A DNA stretch of 64,000 nt from Bradyrhizobium sp. 200 (GCF_023100945.1 NZ_CP064689.1:434001-498000); one strand, 5' to 3'; positions 42,807 to 52,165 are shown, numbered from the stretch's first letter. Notes: generated from the sequence alone by a model not told the origin. Program-made: numbers and translations.

Positions 42807-43601
42807 ATGAGCGCAAACGAAATGGTCCTCCAGAAGCTGGATTCTGGCTTGCTCACCATCACCATGAACCGCCCCGATCGGCGCAACGCGCTCAACCCGG
42901 ACATGACGCGCGGGCTGGTGGAGGCGGCACGGCGGGCGGTGGAGGATCACGAGGTGCGCGCGGTGCTGATCAAGGGTGCCGGCGGCACGTTCTGCGTCGG
43001 CGGCGACGTCAAGTCGATGGCGGAGGGCAGGGCGCCGCTCGGTTTCGAGGCCAAGATGGCCAATCTGCGCCGCGGCATGGAAGTCTCGCGCATCCTGCAC
43101 CAGATGCCAAAACCAGTGGTGGCGCAGCTCGATGGCGCCGCCGCCGGCGCGGGGCTGTCGATCGCGCTGTCCTGCGACCTGCGCGTCGCCAGCGCCTCCT
43201 GCAAGATCACGACCGCGTTCGCCAAGGTCGGTCTGTCAGGCGACTATGGCGGCACCTACTTCCTGACCCAGATGCTCGGCAGCGCCAAGGCGCGCGAATT
43301 GTACCTGACCTCGCCGGTGCTGAGTGCAACCGAGGCCTATAATCTCGGCATGGTGACAAAGGTGGTGCCGGACGCCGAGATCGATGCCGAGGCGCATGAT
43401 CTTGCGATGTCGCTGGCGCAGGGGCCGTCGGTGACGCTGGGCTACATCAAGCGCAACATCAACAATGCCGAGGCGATGTCGCTGGAAGCCTGCTTCGACG
43501 CCGAGGCGATCCATCACTCGCGCTCGGGCGACACCGCCGATCACAAGGAAGCGGCGAAGGCCTTTGTCGAGAAGCGCAAGCCCGTGTTTCAGGGGCATTG
43601 A
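42807..43601 (+). CDS. Enoyl-CoA hydratase/isomerase family protein
   Basis: A 264-residue crotonase-fold protein. The oxyanion-hole segments GGTFCVGGDVKSM and AQLDGAAAGAGLSIALSCDL are present, with NRPDRRNALNPDM near the start. The catalytic Glu positions of classical hydratase are not both evident (AFAKVGLSGDYGGTYFL), so it may be an isomerase or hydrolase. It is followed after one base by a VOC gene, so they form an operon, likely in degradation of a branched or cyclic acyl-CoA. Confidence 0.9.
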   Translation: MSANEMVLQKLDSGLLTITMNRPDRRNALNPDMTRGLVEAARRAVEDHEVRAVLIKGAGGTFCVGGDVKSMAEGRAPLGFEAKMANLRRGMEVSRILHQMPKPVVAQLDGAAAGAGLSIALSCDLRVASASCKITTAFAKVGLSGDYGGTYFLTQMLGSAKARELYLTSPVLSATEAYNLGMVTKVVPDAEIDAEAHDLAMSLAQGPSVTLGYIKRNINNAEAMSLEACFDAEAIHHSRSGDTADHKEAAKAFVEKRKPVFQGH

Positions 43602-43602
43602 G

Positions 43603-44364
43603 ATGGCCGGATATCTCAGGCTCCGACAAATCTGCCTGGTGGCGCCGCATCTGGAGCCGGTGATCTCGGACATTTCCGCGATCATGGGCCTCAATGTCTG
43701 CTACCGCGACGGCAACGTCGCCAAATACGGTCTGGAGAACGCGCTGCTGCCGGTCGATACGATTCTACTGGAAGTGGTGGCGCCGTTCCAGCCGGGCACC
43801 GCGGCGGGACGCTTCCTCGACAAGACCGGCGGCCGCGGCGGCTACATGGCGATTTTCTGCTGCGACGATCCCGACGCGCGCGGCAAACACGCCAACAGCA
43901 TCGGCGTGCGCACCGCCAACGTCATCACGCATGCGCCTTACCACGGCGTGCAACTGCATCCGCGCGATTGCCGCGCTGCCTTCATCGAGTTCAATCACAC
44001 CGATGGCAGCGACGATATTTTGGGAGTCTATCCGCCGGCAGGTCCCGACTGGCAGAAGGCGATCCGTAAAGATGTGACGCAGGCGCTGACAGGTGTTGAG
44101 ATGCAGAGCCCGGATCCGCAAGGGCTGGCCGAGCACTGGGGGAAGATTCTGGGCGTTGCCGTCAGCAATGCAGGCGGCGAACCGGAGCTGAAACTGCCTA
44201 ACGCCAGCTTCCGCTTCGTCAAGGGCGCGAGCGATCTGATGAGCGGGTTGACGTTCAAAGTTGCCGATATCGCGAAGGTTCGCGATGCGGCCAAGGCAAA
44301 GGGCTGCAACGTGTCGGGCGATACGTTCGGTCTTTGCGGCGTGACGTTCAAGCTGGTGGCGTGA
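43603..44364 (+). CDS. Two-domain VOC family protein
   Basis: A 253-residue protein with two VOC-like halves (about 5-140 and 155-250). The first starts RLRQICLVAPHLEPVISDI and contains VRTANVITHAPYHGVQLHPR; the second has EMQSPDPQGLAEHWGKILG. Metal-ligand positions are partly conserved. VOC enzymes include epimerases, dioxygenases and glyoxalases. ATG 43603 directly follows the hydratase stop, so it probably acts on the same acyl-CoA pathway. Unrelated in sequence to the broken VOC gene upstream. Confidence 0.8.
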   Translation: MAGYLRLRQICLVAPHLEPVISDISAIMGLNVCYRDGNVAKYGLENALLPVDTILLEVVAPFQPGTAAGRFLDKTGGRGGYMAIFCCDDPDARGKHANSIGVRTANVITHAPYHGVQLHPRDCRAAFIEFNHTDGSDDILGVYPPAGPDWQKAIRKDVTQALTGVEMQSPDPQGLAEHWGKILGVAVSNAGGEPELKLPNASFRFVKGASDLMSGLTFKVADIAKVRDAAKAKGCNVSGDTFGLCGVTFKLVA

Positions 44365-44395
44365 GCGTTACGCTGGCAGACGCGGGTGCTGCTGC

Positions 44396-44531
44396 ACTCC
44401 CTCTCCCGCTTGCGGGGGAGGGCCGGGGTGGGGGTGCCTCCGCGAGTGGCACTGCTCGTGTGGAGAGAGCTTCCCCCACCCGGATCGCATCTAACGATGC
44501 GATCCGACCTCCCCCGCAAGCGGGAGAGGTG
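44396..44531. repeat. Diverged palindromic repeat related to family C
   Basis: Arms CTCCCTCTCCCGCTTGCGGG and CCCCCGCAAGCGGGAGAGGT, with an inner GATCGCATC-TAAC-GATGCGATC hairpin (near 44482-44503). It lies between convergent VOC and hydratase genes. Confidence 0.7.
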
Positions 44532-44565
44532 CACTGAAGCTGCGGCGCGTCCGCCGTCCCTTAGT

Positions 44566-45366
44566 TCACCGTCCCTTGAAATTCGCGACACGGCGTTCCG
44601 CCGTGGCCCTGACGCCTTCCTTGAAATCCTCCGTCGCGCGCAGTTTGGTCTGCTCGGCGAGCTCGTGGTTGGTGGCGGCCATGACGCGGTCGGCGAGGCC
44701 GGCGCGCATGGTGGCGCGGGTCGAGATCAGGCCGAGCGGCGAGCATTCGGCGATTTCGGCTGCGAGCTTCATCGCCTCTGATCGCACCTGATCTTGCGGC
44801 ACGCAGAGATTGGCAAGACCCATCCTCGTGGCGTCCTCGCCGGTGACGCGGCGGCTGGTGTAGAAAATCAGTTCCGCATTGTTCTTGCCGACCAGTTCGG
44901 GAAGTGTCGCGGTCAGGCCGAAGCCGGGATGAAAGCCGAGTTTTGTAAAATTGGCGGCGAAGCGCGCTTCGGGGCAGGTGACGCGGAAATCGGCGGATAC
45001 CGCCAGCCCCAGCCCGCCGCCGATGGCGGCGCCATGGACGGCCGCGACGACCGGCTTCTTGTTGCGGAAGATGCGCACGGCCTGAACGTAGAGATGGTTG
45101 ATCGGCAGGTTGGCGGCCGGGTCCTTTTGCGCGCTCTCTTCCTGCTCCTGCCGCTTCGGATCGGAGAAATCAGCGCCCGCGCAGAACGCCTTGCCTTGGG
45201 CTGCGAGCACCGAGGCGCGGATTTCGATGTCCTTGTCGAACTCTTCCAGCGCGTCCGCGATCTGGTTGATCAAGGAGACGTCGAAGAAGTTCAGCGGGGG
45301 TTTGCGGATCTCGATCAGGCCGACATGGCCGTGCTTTTCGACGCCGATATCAGTGTATTTGCTCAT
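44566..45366 (-). CDS. Enoyl-CoA hydratase/isomerase family protein
   Basis: A 266-residue crotonase-fold protein. Motifs are GKAFCAGADFSDPK (first oxyanion segment) and AAVHGAAIGGGLGLAVSADF (second), with ARFAANFTKLGFHPGFGLTA covering the region of the catalytic acids. It is on the minus strand downstream of two acyl-CoA dehydrogenases in the same direction, which fits a beta-oxidation-like sequence (dehydrogenation, then hydration). Confidence 0.92.
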   Translation of the reverse strand: MSKYTDIGVEKHGHVGLIEIRKPPLNFFDVSLINQIADALEEFDKDIEIRASVLAAQGKAFCAGADFSDPKRQEQEESAQKDPAANLPINHLYVQAVRIFRNKKPVVAAVHGAAIGGGLGLAVSADFRVTCPEARFAANFTKLGFHPGFGLTATLPELVGKNNAELIFYTSRRVTGEDATRMGLANLCVPQDQVRSEAMKLAAEIAECSPLGLISTRATMRAGLADRVMAATNHELAEQTKLRATEDFKEGVRATAERRVANFKGR

Positions 45367-45408
45367 AAAGGTTTCCTCGTTGAATTAGCGCAGACCGAGC
45401 CCGCGCGC

Positions 45409-46569
45409 TCAGCGCAGACCAAGCCCGCGGGCGATGATGCCGCGCAGCACCTCGGTGGTGCCGCCCTGGATCGTCAGCTTGGGCGCGGTCTTGATGGCGA
45501 AGTCGAGCTGCTTTTCCAGTGTCTCGCGGTTGGTCGCGGTTTCCTCGACAAAGGCGGCGAGGTCGCGCACGCGGTGCGGCAATTGCTGCTCCCACACCGT
45601 GCCGATGTCTTTCACGATGGAGGCCTCCACCACCGGCTCCTTGCCAGCCTGCAGCATGCCCGCGACCGACACCGACATGCGCCGCATGGTGTGGACCTGC
45701 GCCACCAGGCGGCCGATGCCTTCGGCGCTGCGGGTGTCCGGGTTGGTGCCGACGGCCCGGACCAGTTCGGTCAGCACGTAATAGGTTTCGAGAAAACGTT
45801 CCGGGCCCGACCGTTCATAGGCCAGTTCGGAGGTCGCCTGCTTCCAGGCGCCGTCGATTTCGCCGAGCACGTGATCATCGGGAACGAAGAAGTCCGTGAA
45901 CACCACCTCGTTGAATTCATACTGCCCGGTGATCTGGCCGATCGGATTCACCTGGATGCCCGGCTGCTTCATCTTGACCAGAAACTGCGTCAGGCCGTGA
46001 CGGCGGTTCTCTTTAGTGGGCGGTGACGTCCGGAAGATCGCGATCATGTAATCGGCGATGTGGGCCGAGGAGGTCCAGATCTTGGTGCCGTTGATCAGGT
46101 AGCCGCCGTCGGTCTTGGTGGCGCGCGTCTTCGCCGCGAACAGATCGGAGCCGGAATTCGGCTCGCTCATGCCGATCGCGAAACATACTTCGCCGCGGCA
46201 GATGCGCGGCAGGATGTCCATCTTGATATTCTCGGGCGCGTATTTCAAAAGCACCGGGCCACTCTGGCGGTCGGCGACGAAGAAGCGCCGCGTTGGTGCA
46301 TTCGCAACGCGCATCTCCTCGGTCACCACATAGCGCTCGAGGAACGAGCGCTCGTGGCCGCCATATTTCTTCGGCCAGGTCATGCCGAGCCAGCCGCGCG
46401 CGCCGACTTTTCGGGAAAATTCCGGCACGTCGGTGTCTTCGCGGTTCGGCTTGTGCGGATCGAAGGTGCCGGCGGCGATTTCCTCGGCGAGGAAGGCGCG
46501 CACTTCCTTGCGCAACTGCTCGCATTCGCTCGGCAGGCGGATCGGATCGAAACGGAGGGCTGCGGTCAT
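45409..46569 (-). CDS. Acyl-CoA dehydrogenase (large partner)
   Basis: A 386-residue FAD-dependent acyl-CoA dehydrogenase. CFAIGMSEPNSGSDL and GTKIWTSSAH are the FAD/substrate loops, and IQGGTTEVLRGIIARGLGL is the C-terminal FAD-contact segment. It belongs with the subgroup resembling dehydrogenases of cyclic or steroid side-chain acyl-CoAs, often paired with a second, less conserved subunit; that second gene lies directly upstream. A degenerate copy of its last codons follows the stop. Confidence 0.93.
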   Translation of the reverse strand: MTAALRFDPIRLPSECEQLRKEVRAFLAEEIAAGTFDPHKPNREDTDVPEFSRKVGARGWLGMTWPKKYGGHERSFLERYVVTEEMRVANAPTRRFFVADRQSGPVLLKYAPENIKMDILPRICRGEVCFAIGMSEPNSGSDLFAAKTRATKTDGGYLINGTKIWTSSAHIADYMIAIFRTSPPTKENRRHGLTQFLVKMKQPGIQVNPIGQITGQYEFNEVVFTDFFVPDDHVLGEIDGAWKQATSELAYERSGPERFLETYYVLTELVRAVGTNPDTRSAEGIGRLVAQVHTMRRMSVSVAGMLQAGKEPVVEASIVKDIGTVWEQQLPHRVRDLAAFVEETATNRETLEKQLDFAIKTAPKLTIQGGTTEVLRGIIARGLGLR

Positions 46570-46609
46570 TTAAAGTCTCGACTTCTAAGCAGGCAAATCG
46601 GTGTTGATG

Positions 46610-47677
46610 TCAGCGCGAGGCCACCAGCGGCCACAATTCATCGGCGCCTCTGCGAGCTACGAGCTTACCGAGCTCGACTGCCCAATAACTTTCGGAACCG
46701 AAATCGTCGCGCCAGGCGAGCGCACGCAGCGAATAGCGGTGCAGGATGTGCTCGATGGTGAAGCCGATCGCGCCATGCACCTGGTGGGCGATGCCGCCGC
46801 CTTTCTCCGCCGCTTCCGCGCAGCGGATCTTTGCCGCCACCGCTTCGAGAAACACTTCGTCGTTGAACGAAGTCGCGTTGGCGATGGCGTCCGCGGCCGA
46901 GGTGGCCGCGGCAAGCGCCGCCGCCGACTCGCCGGCGAGCCGCGCCAGATTGTGCTGCACCGCCTGGAATTTTGAGATCTTCTTTTCGAAGGCGACACGC
47001 TCGTTGGAGTAGCGCACGGAGATTTCCAGCATCGATTCCAGCGCGCCCGCGATCTGCAGGGATCGCGCGACGCCGCCCATCAGCATCAGCCGGGTCTGGT
47101 CGAAACCCTTGGGCGCCGGCTTGGTCGTGAGCGGCTGAACCTTGTCCAGCGTTACGGTGTCCGAATTGTCGCCGCCGAGGCCGAGCCCGGTTTCGATCCG
47201 GCACCTGGCTGCATCGACCAGCGCGATGGAGAGGCTGCCCTTCGCATCGCTGGCGAGTATCGCAAAATGCTTTGCCGCCTTGGCAAACGGCACGCTGCGC
47301 GCTTTGCCCGACAGGCTGCCATCGGCATTGACGGTAATCCGGTCCTTCGGGCTTGCGGGCACCACCGTCATCTCGCCATCGGGCGAAGTAATCCTGGCTT
47401 GCGCCAGCAGCCAGCCTGCCAGCATGGTCTCTGCGAGCGGCACGGCTAAAGCAAATCGCCCGGCGGCGCTGAGCACGCTGAAACCTTCGGCGAGCGAGGC
47501 GCCCGAACCGCCGCAATCTTCCGGCACCCACGATAGCGGCAGGCCGGCTTCCGTCAGCGCCTGCCAGAGCGGCGCTTTCCACGCGCCCTTGTTGTCGCGA
47601 TTGATGGTTTGGGCATCGGCGAGATCGGCGAAGATTTTCTCCGCGGTCTCGGCAACGATGTTCTCACTCTCCGCCAC
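46610..47677 (-). CDS. Acyl-CoA dehydrogenase family protein (small partner)
   Basis: A 355-residue protein of the acyl-CoA dehydrogenase family, with a weaker middle domain than its neighbour. It keeps WVPEDCGGSGASLAEGFSVL and the C-terminal IAHQVHGAIGFTIEHILHRY. GTG 47677 preceded by GGGGA is the best start; the open frame upstream is not family-like. It lies 40 bases before the other dehydrogenase gene, suggesting an alpha/beta heteromer as known for some steroid- and cholate-degrading dehydrogenases. Confidence 0.88.
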   Translation of the reverse strand: MAESENIVAETAEKIFADLADAQTINRDNKGAWKAPLWQALTEAGLPLSWVPEDCGGSGASLAEGFSVLSAAGRFALAVPLAETMLAGWLLAQARITSPDGEMTVVPASPKDRITVNADGSLSGKARSVPFAKAAKHFAILASDAKGSLSIALVDAARCRIETGLGLGGDNSDTVTLDKVQPLTTKPAPKGFDQTRLMLMGGVARSLQIAGALESMLEISVRYSNERVAFEKKISKFQAVQHNLARLAGESAAALAAATSAADAIANATSFNDEVFLEAVAAKIRCAEAAEKGGGIAHQVHGAIGFTIEHILHRYSLRALAWRDDFGSESYWAVELGKLVARRGADELWPLVASR

Positions 47678-47954
47678 AGCGTTCCCCGAAATTGATTGGC
47701 ACCGGCCCGGCCGCTTTCGCCAAGCCTCGGGTGCGGTCTTTTCTTGCGCTTTATGATGGGCAAAAGCCATAGCCGTGACAAGCGCTGTCCGCAGGGCGGC
47801 ATGAGGCGTTGGCATGAAGGCCATCAGGCAAAGAATAAATTCCGCGCAACGGATATCTTCGGATTTGCACGGCGTTCATCGCGGGATATGGTAGCCGTGA
47901 AGCCTGTCCACGGGCGGTTCGAAACCCAGCCAAAAGCAACAAGAGGAAATGCGG

Positions 47955-48737
47955 ATGTCGAAGGATGGTTTGTGCGCGATTGTCACCGGTTCTGCCTCGG
48001 GCCTCGGGGCCGCCACCGCCGCCATTCTGGCCAAGGGCGGCGCGCGCATCGTCGTCAACTATTCCAACAGCAAGGCGGAAGCTGAAGCGACCGCCGACCT
48101 CTGCCGCAGCGCCGGCGCCGAAGTCGTCGTGGTGCAGGGCGACGTGTCGCGCGATGAAGACTGCAAGAAGATTGCGGCCGCGGCCGCGCCGTGGGGCGGT
48201 CTCGATGTGCTGGTCAACAATGCCGGCACCACCAAGCATGTGCCGCATCACGATCTCGACGGGCTAACGGCTGAGGATTTTCAGCGCATCTACGCCGTCA
48301 ACACGATCGGCCCGTTCCAGATGATCCGCGCCGCGCGCGCGCAACTCGAAGCCGGCGCGAAGGCCTCCGGCAAGCCGTCGGCCGTCGTCAACGTGTCGTC
48401 GGTTGCCGGCATTTCCGGCGGCGGCTCCTCGGTCGCCTATGCCGCCAGCAAGGGCGCGCTCAACACCATGACGCAATCGCTGGCGCGCGCGCTGGCGCCG
48501 TTGATCCGCGTGAATACCGTCTGTCCCGGCTATATCGATACGCCCTGGTTCACCAAGGGCCGCGGCGAGGCCGGCGCCAAGGCGGTGCGCGATGCCGTGG
48601 TAGCAAAGGTGCCGCTCAAGGTCGCCTCGACGGCCGAGGACATCGCGCAACTGGTGTGCTTCCTGGCCTCACCGGCGTCGAGCAACATGACCGGTGAGTT
48701 CGTGCGCATGGATGCGGGGATGCATCTGGTGTTGTGA
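47955..48737 (+). CDS. SDR family oxidoreductase
   Basis: A 260-residue short-chain dehydrogenase: TGSASGLG (11-18) for NAD(P), NNAG (88-91), the catalytic Ser149 and Tyr162-x3-Lys166 (YAASK). ATG 47955, eight bases after AGAGGAA, is preferred to ATG 47949. It is divergent from the acyl-CoA dehydrogenases and could be the 3-hydroxyacyl-CoA dehydrogenase of the same pathway. Confidence 0.92.
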   Translation: MSKDGLCAIVTGSASGLGAATAAILAKGGARIVVNYSNSKAEAEATADLCRSAGAEVVVVQGDVSRDEDCKKIAAAAAPWGGLDVLVNNAGTTKHVPHHDLDGLTAEDFQRIYAVNTIGPFQMIRAARAQLEAGAKASGKPSAVVNVSSVAGISGGGSSVAYAASKGALNTMTQSLARALAPLIRVNTVCPGYIDTPWFTKGRGEAGAKAVRDAVVAKVPLKVASTAEDIAQLVCFLASPASSNMTGEFVRMDAGMHLVL

Positions 48738-48746
48738 GGGCGTGAT

Positions 48747-48828
48747 CGTAGCCCGGATGGAGCGCAGCGCAACCCGGGGCCACTGCCGCTGTCGTTCCCG
48801 GATTTCGCTTCGCTCCATCCGGGCTACG
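48747..48828. repeat. Palindromic repeat, family A, copy 2
   Basis: Arms CGTAGCCCGGATGGAGCGCA and TCGCTTCGCTCCATCCGGGC, matching the copy at 9685, placed between the convergent SDR and GlsB-like genes. Confidence 0.85.
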
Positions 48829-48847
48829 GTCTGGTGCGGCTACACCG

Positions 48848-49126
48848 TCACCGGTTACCCGGATCGGAAATCATGCCCCGCGCCACCAGCCTGTTCCAGA
48901 TGAACAGCACCACCAGCGCGCCGATGGTGGCGGTGATGAAGCCGGCGCCCTGATCGGGGCCGTAATGGCCGATCGCCTGGCCGATCCAGGTCGCCAGAAA
49001 CGCGCCGGCGATGCCGAGCACCGTGGTCAGGATAAAGCCGGTCGGGTTGTTCTGGCCCGGCGAAAGGATGCGCGCGATGATGCCGGCGACAAAGCCGACG
49101 ACGATGATCCAGATGATGCCGCTCAT
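48848..49126 (-). CDS. GlsB/YeaQ/YmgE family stress-associated membrane protein
   Basis: A 92-residue, Gly-rich membrane protein with three hydrophobic segments: GIIWIIVVGFVAGIIARILS, GFILTTVLGIAGAFLATWIG and ATIGALVVLFIWNRLV. This is the transglycosylase-associated (GlsB/YeaQ) family, induced by stress in several bacteria; the mechanism is unknown. ATG 49126 follows GGGACGACTC. Confidence 0.92.
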   Translation of the reverse strand: MSGIIWIIVVGFVAGIIARILSPGQNNPTGFILTTVLGIAGAFLATWIGQAIGHYGPDQGAGFITATIGALVVLFIWNRLVARGMISDPGNR

Positions 49127-49235
49127 GAGTCGTCCCTTTCCAATGCATCGATGGTGAAGCGGCGCGGCGCGCCAGGCGCCGCGTTAGAGTCTTGTTTGAC
49201 GTGCTTTCTTCGCCCGAAAACGCGCTGGCGCGGTG

Positions 49236-49814
49236 TCAAATCCAGCGCGACATTTCGTTCTCGTTCGGCAGCCGTCCGTCCGGCGTCAGTTTGTTGACGA
49301 CGTCGGGCAAGAACTGGCTGAGGCCTTGCAGCAATTCGTCGCGGGACAGGCCGCTCTGGGCGGACAGCGATTCGATCTGGTCGGCGCCGAGCGCGTTGGC
49401 GAGATCGCCGGGCGAGACCTGTTTGTTGGGCTCGTTGCTGACCCAGGAGTCGGCCTTGTCGCCAAGTCCCTTCTGCTGGAATTGATTCAAGAGGTCGCCG
49501 AGGCCGCCGCTCAGGATGCTGCCGGCCGCGCCGCCTGCGAGCAGTCCGCCCAATCCACCCTTGAGCATGTCGCCGAGACCGCCGCCGCCCATGCCGCCGC
49601 CGGGCAGGCTGGCGTTCACGTTGCCGGGTGCCGGCGCAGGCTGCGGCGCCGAGCCGGTCTGGTTGCCGCTGAAATGCTTGATGCCTTTCCAGGCCAGCAG
49701 CGCCAGGATCGCCATGGTCAAGGGCGACATTCCGCCGCTGTCATCCTTTGCGCTTGGGGTGCTCGGGCCGCGTGGGCCATTCTGCATGCCGTTGAGTACG
49801 TCGAGTAAACCCAT
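49236..49814 (-). CDS. YidB family (DUF937) protein
   Basis: A 192-residue protein: N-terminal MGLLDVLNGMQNG, a short hydrophobic segment (MSPLTMAILALLAWKGI), a Gly-rich middle (about 75-108) and a C-terminal DUF937/YidB helical domain with VSPGDLANALGADQIESLS and DELLQGLSQFLPDVVNKLTP. ATG 49814 gives the conserved MGLLD start; the much longer open frame upstream is antisense shadow. Function unknown. Confidence 0.9.
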   Translation of the reverse strand: MGLLDVLNGMQNGPRGPSTPSAKDDSGGMSPLTMAILALLAWKGIKHFSGNQTGSAPQPAPAPGNVNASLPGGGMGGGGLGDMLKGGLGGLLAGGAAGSILSGGLGDLLNQFQQKGLGDKADSWVSNEPNKQVSPGDLANALGADQIESLSAQSGLSRDELLQGLSQFLPDVVNKLTPDGRLPNENEMSRWI

Positions 49815-49953
49815 GGTAGTGTCCTCCGCGTAGCCCCGCGTGAAACATAACGGTGGCGTATGACGGTTACAAGGAGCGGGCGGCCAGCACCTGCGATAGG
49901 CACGGTCCGCACACTCTGCTATTTGAAGCCCGGTGCAACGCGGTGGGTGGCGA

Positions 49954-50961
49954 ATGGTTGCGGGCCAAACGATTGGTATTGCCGGGGCGGGGAGCATCGG
50001 CTGCTTCGTGGGTGGCATGCTGGCGGCCGGCGGCCGGCGCGTTGCGCTGCTGGCGCGCCCGCGCGTGATCGCTGAAATCGAAGCAGGCGGCTTGCGGCCG
50101 ACGAGTTTCGACGGTTTTGACCAAACCATCACGCACGATCGGTTCGCATTGTCGGAAAATCCGTCGATATTTGAGGACGCCGGCGTCGTGCTGGTCACGG
50201 TCAAGAGCGCGGATACCGCTGCCGTGGCCGACATCATCGCAAAGCACGCACCATCAGATGCCGTCGTCGTCAGCCTGCAGAATGGTGTCGGCAATACTGC
50301 CGTCCTGCGCAACCGCCTGCCGGGGCGGCGCGTGCTCGGCGGCATGGTGGGGTTCAATGTGATTGCGCTTGGCAACGGGCGGTTTCATCGCGCCACTTCC
50401 GGCGGCATCGTCATCGCGCAGGACGAGGGGCGTGCCGCCGAAAAACTCTCGGTCAAGGGTCTGACGATACGGTCGACCGACAATATTGACGGCGTGCAAT
50501 GGGGCAAGCTCGTGCTCAATCTCAACAACGCGCTCAATGCGCTGGCCGACCTGCCGCTGCGCCGGCAACTGGCGCAGCGGCCATGGCGGAGATTGTTCGC
50601 GGACCAGATGGCTGAGGGTCTGGCTGCGATCCGCGCCGAGGGCATCAAGCCTGTCTCGCCGACACCTATTCCGGCGGCATGGATGCCGCCGCTGCTGCGG
50701 CTGCCGGACCCGATCTTCGAAGCGTTGCTGGGACGGACGATGAAAATCGATCCCGAGGCGCGCTCGTCGATGTGGGAAGATCTGAAACACGGCCGGCGCA
50801 CCGAGATCGATTATCTGCAGGGCGTCATCACCGAAATCGCCGAGCGCCGCGGCCTGCAGGCGCCGCTGTCGCGCCGGATCGTGGAACTGATCCGTCAGGC
50901 CGAGCGCGAAGCCAAAGGCTCGCCCGGCCTGACGCCGGAGCAGATTCGCGCGGCAAATTGA
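49954..50961 (+). CDS. 2-dehydropantoate 2-reductase family protein
   Basis: A 335-residue ketopantoate-reductase-like oxidoreductase. The N-terminal Rossmann motif IGIAGAGSIGCFVGGML binds NADPH; SLQNGVGN and KLVLNLNNALNAL match the catalytic Lys/Asn helices. It may supply pantoate for coenzyme A, but the fold is also used by other 2-oxoacid reductases, and the genome may have another panE. ATG 49954 follows GGTGGGTGG. Confidence 0.88.
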   Translation: MVAGQTIGIAGAGSIGCFVGGMLAAGGRRVALLARPRVIAEIEAGGLRPTSFDGFDQTITHDRFALSENPSIFEDAGVVLVTVKSADTAAVADIIAKHAPSDAVVVSLQNGVGNTAVLRNRLPGRRVLGGMVGFNVIALGNGRFHRATSGGIVIAQDEGRAAEKLSVKGLTIRSTDNIDGVQWGKLVLNLNNALNALADLPLRRQLAQRPWRRLFADQMAEGLAAIRAEGIKPVSPTPIPAAWMPPLLRLPDPIFEALLGRTMKIDPEARSSMWEDLKHGRRTEIDYLQGVITEIAERRGLQAPLSRRIVELIRQAEREAKGSPGLTPEQIRAAN

Positions 50962-51034
50962 TTTGGCAGGGCGCGCGCGACTTGCTTGAACTGGGCGGGT
51001 CGCGCGATTTTAGCGAGCGCCGAGGGAGAAGCGG

Positions 51035-51247
51035 ATGAAACGAACAGGTCTGGCGCTCACGGCGGTGGCCGCCGCCCTGGCTGTCTGGGGGGCGCCGATT
51101 CCTGCTTACGCCGTGCCGCCGACGGCGACGCCCTCGCCGGGCTATGACGCGCGGTTGCAGGAGCAGCGGGCGGCGCAGCGCAGGTATGTCGAGCCGACGC
51201 TCAGACCTGCCCCAAAGCGCCGCGGCAGGAAGGCGCCCGCGCATTGA
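51035..51247 (+). CDS. Small secreted protein, 70 aa
   Basis: A short protein with a clear signal peptide (MKRTGLALTAVAAALAVWGA, cleavage after AYA) and a basic, Pro/Arg-rich mature part. AGGGAGAAG precedes the ATG. It follows the ketopantoate-reductase-like gene by 73 bases. Unknown function. Confidence 0.6.
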   Translation: MKRTGLALTAVAAALAVWGAPIPAYAVPPTATPSPGYDARLQEQRAAQRRYVEPTLRPAPKRRGRKAPAH

Positions 51248-51262
51248 TGCCGAACGGGTGCG

Positions 51263-51898
51263 TCAGCTCCTCTTCTGCTTGGCCGCCTGCTGCTGCTGTT
51301 GTGGGTTGAACAGCCGCTTCAGTTCGTTGATGCTTTCCGAGAGCCGCGGCCATTCACACGAGAATTGGTTCTTGGCACATTGCGCAGCCCTGATGCGTGC
51401 CGCCTGCTTGACCGGACTTGCCACCGGCACCGGCACCTTTTCGATTTCAAGCGGCGGAGCAGAGGCCTGTTCGTTGCGTAGCGAGACCTGCTGCAGCCCC
51501 TGCGCAGGCGGCGGCTCTGACTGTTGCTGCTTGGCCGCTGCCGCCGCGGCGATGTGGTTGCGCCGCTCGCGCTCGAGGTAGGCGGTATATTGCTCGTCGA
51601 TTTTCTTCTGCTCTTCGGGCGTCGGGTTGGGGCCTGCGATGTCGAAGGTCCGGTCCTGCATGAAATCGTAATAGGTGTAGCCGCCGCCGGGCTTGCGGCG
51701 GCCGGCGAACTTCGCGTTGCATTCGGCGAGCTTCGCCGTCTTTTCTTCCTTGGTCTTGGCCTTCTCGGCCACATCGGCGCAGGATTCGAAATCGACAGGC
51801 GCGCTGCGCCACCACTGCGCGTCGCAGCGCACGGGGGCCAGCACGACGAGGCTCCCGATGGTGGCAATAGCAAACGACGATGCACGTGAGGCGATCAC
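51263..51898 (-). CDS. Secreted hypothetical protein
   Basis: A 211-residue exported protein: signal peptide (residues 1-26), a Cys-containing region (FESCADVAEKAKTKEEKTAKL, then ECNAKF), a Tyr-rich YTYYDFMQ segment, a Lys/Glu helix that may form a coiled coil (about 95-125), and a Gln-rich C-terminus. I do not recognise a family. Confidence 0.7.
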   Translation of the reverse strand: MIASRASSFAIATIGSLVVLAPVRCDAQWWRSAPVDFESCADVAEKAKTKEEKTAKLAECNAKFAGRRKPGGGYTYYDFMQDRTFDIAGPNPTPEEQKKIDEQYTAYLERERRNHIAAAAAAKQQQSEPPPAQGLQQVSLRNEQASAPPLEIEKVPVPVASPVKQAARIRAAQCAKNQFSCEWPRLSESINELKRLFNPQQQQQAAKQKRS

Positions 51899-52165
51899 GG
51901 ACGGTACTCTCCAGTCGAATTCTCTAGGGAACTTTGATTGAGTCGATTGTCATCATTTTGGCAGCGCTGTCACCCCGAAATTGCACGGTCTTCCCGCTGT
52001 CGTTGTGACTCTATCCGGTGGATGTGACCGATGGAACACAAAGCTATGTCGTTGAAAATTATCGAAGAAATTCAACGACAAGGCACGCTGCGCGCACGAT
52101 GCTGCAACGATCGATCGCGCACCATTTGCGGGCGAGCGGATAAGCGCGCCACATTGTGGCAAGAA

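Noticed and set aside
49815..50375. Upstream extension of the YidB-like frame on the minus strand
   Set aside because: Antisense to the ketopantoate-reductase-like gene; the conserved MGLLD start is at 49814.
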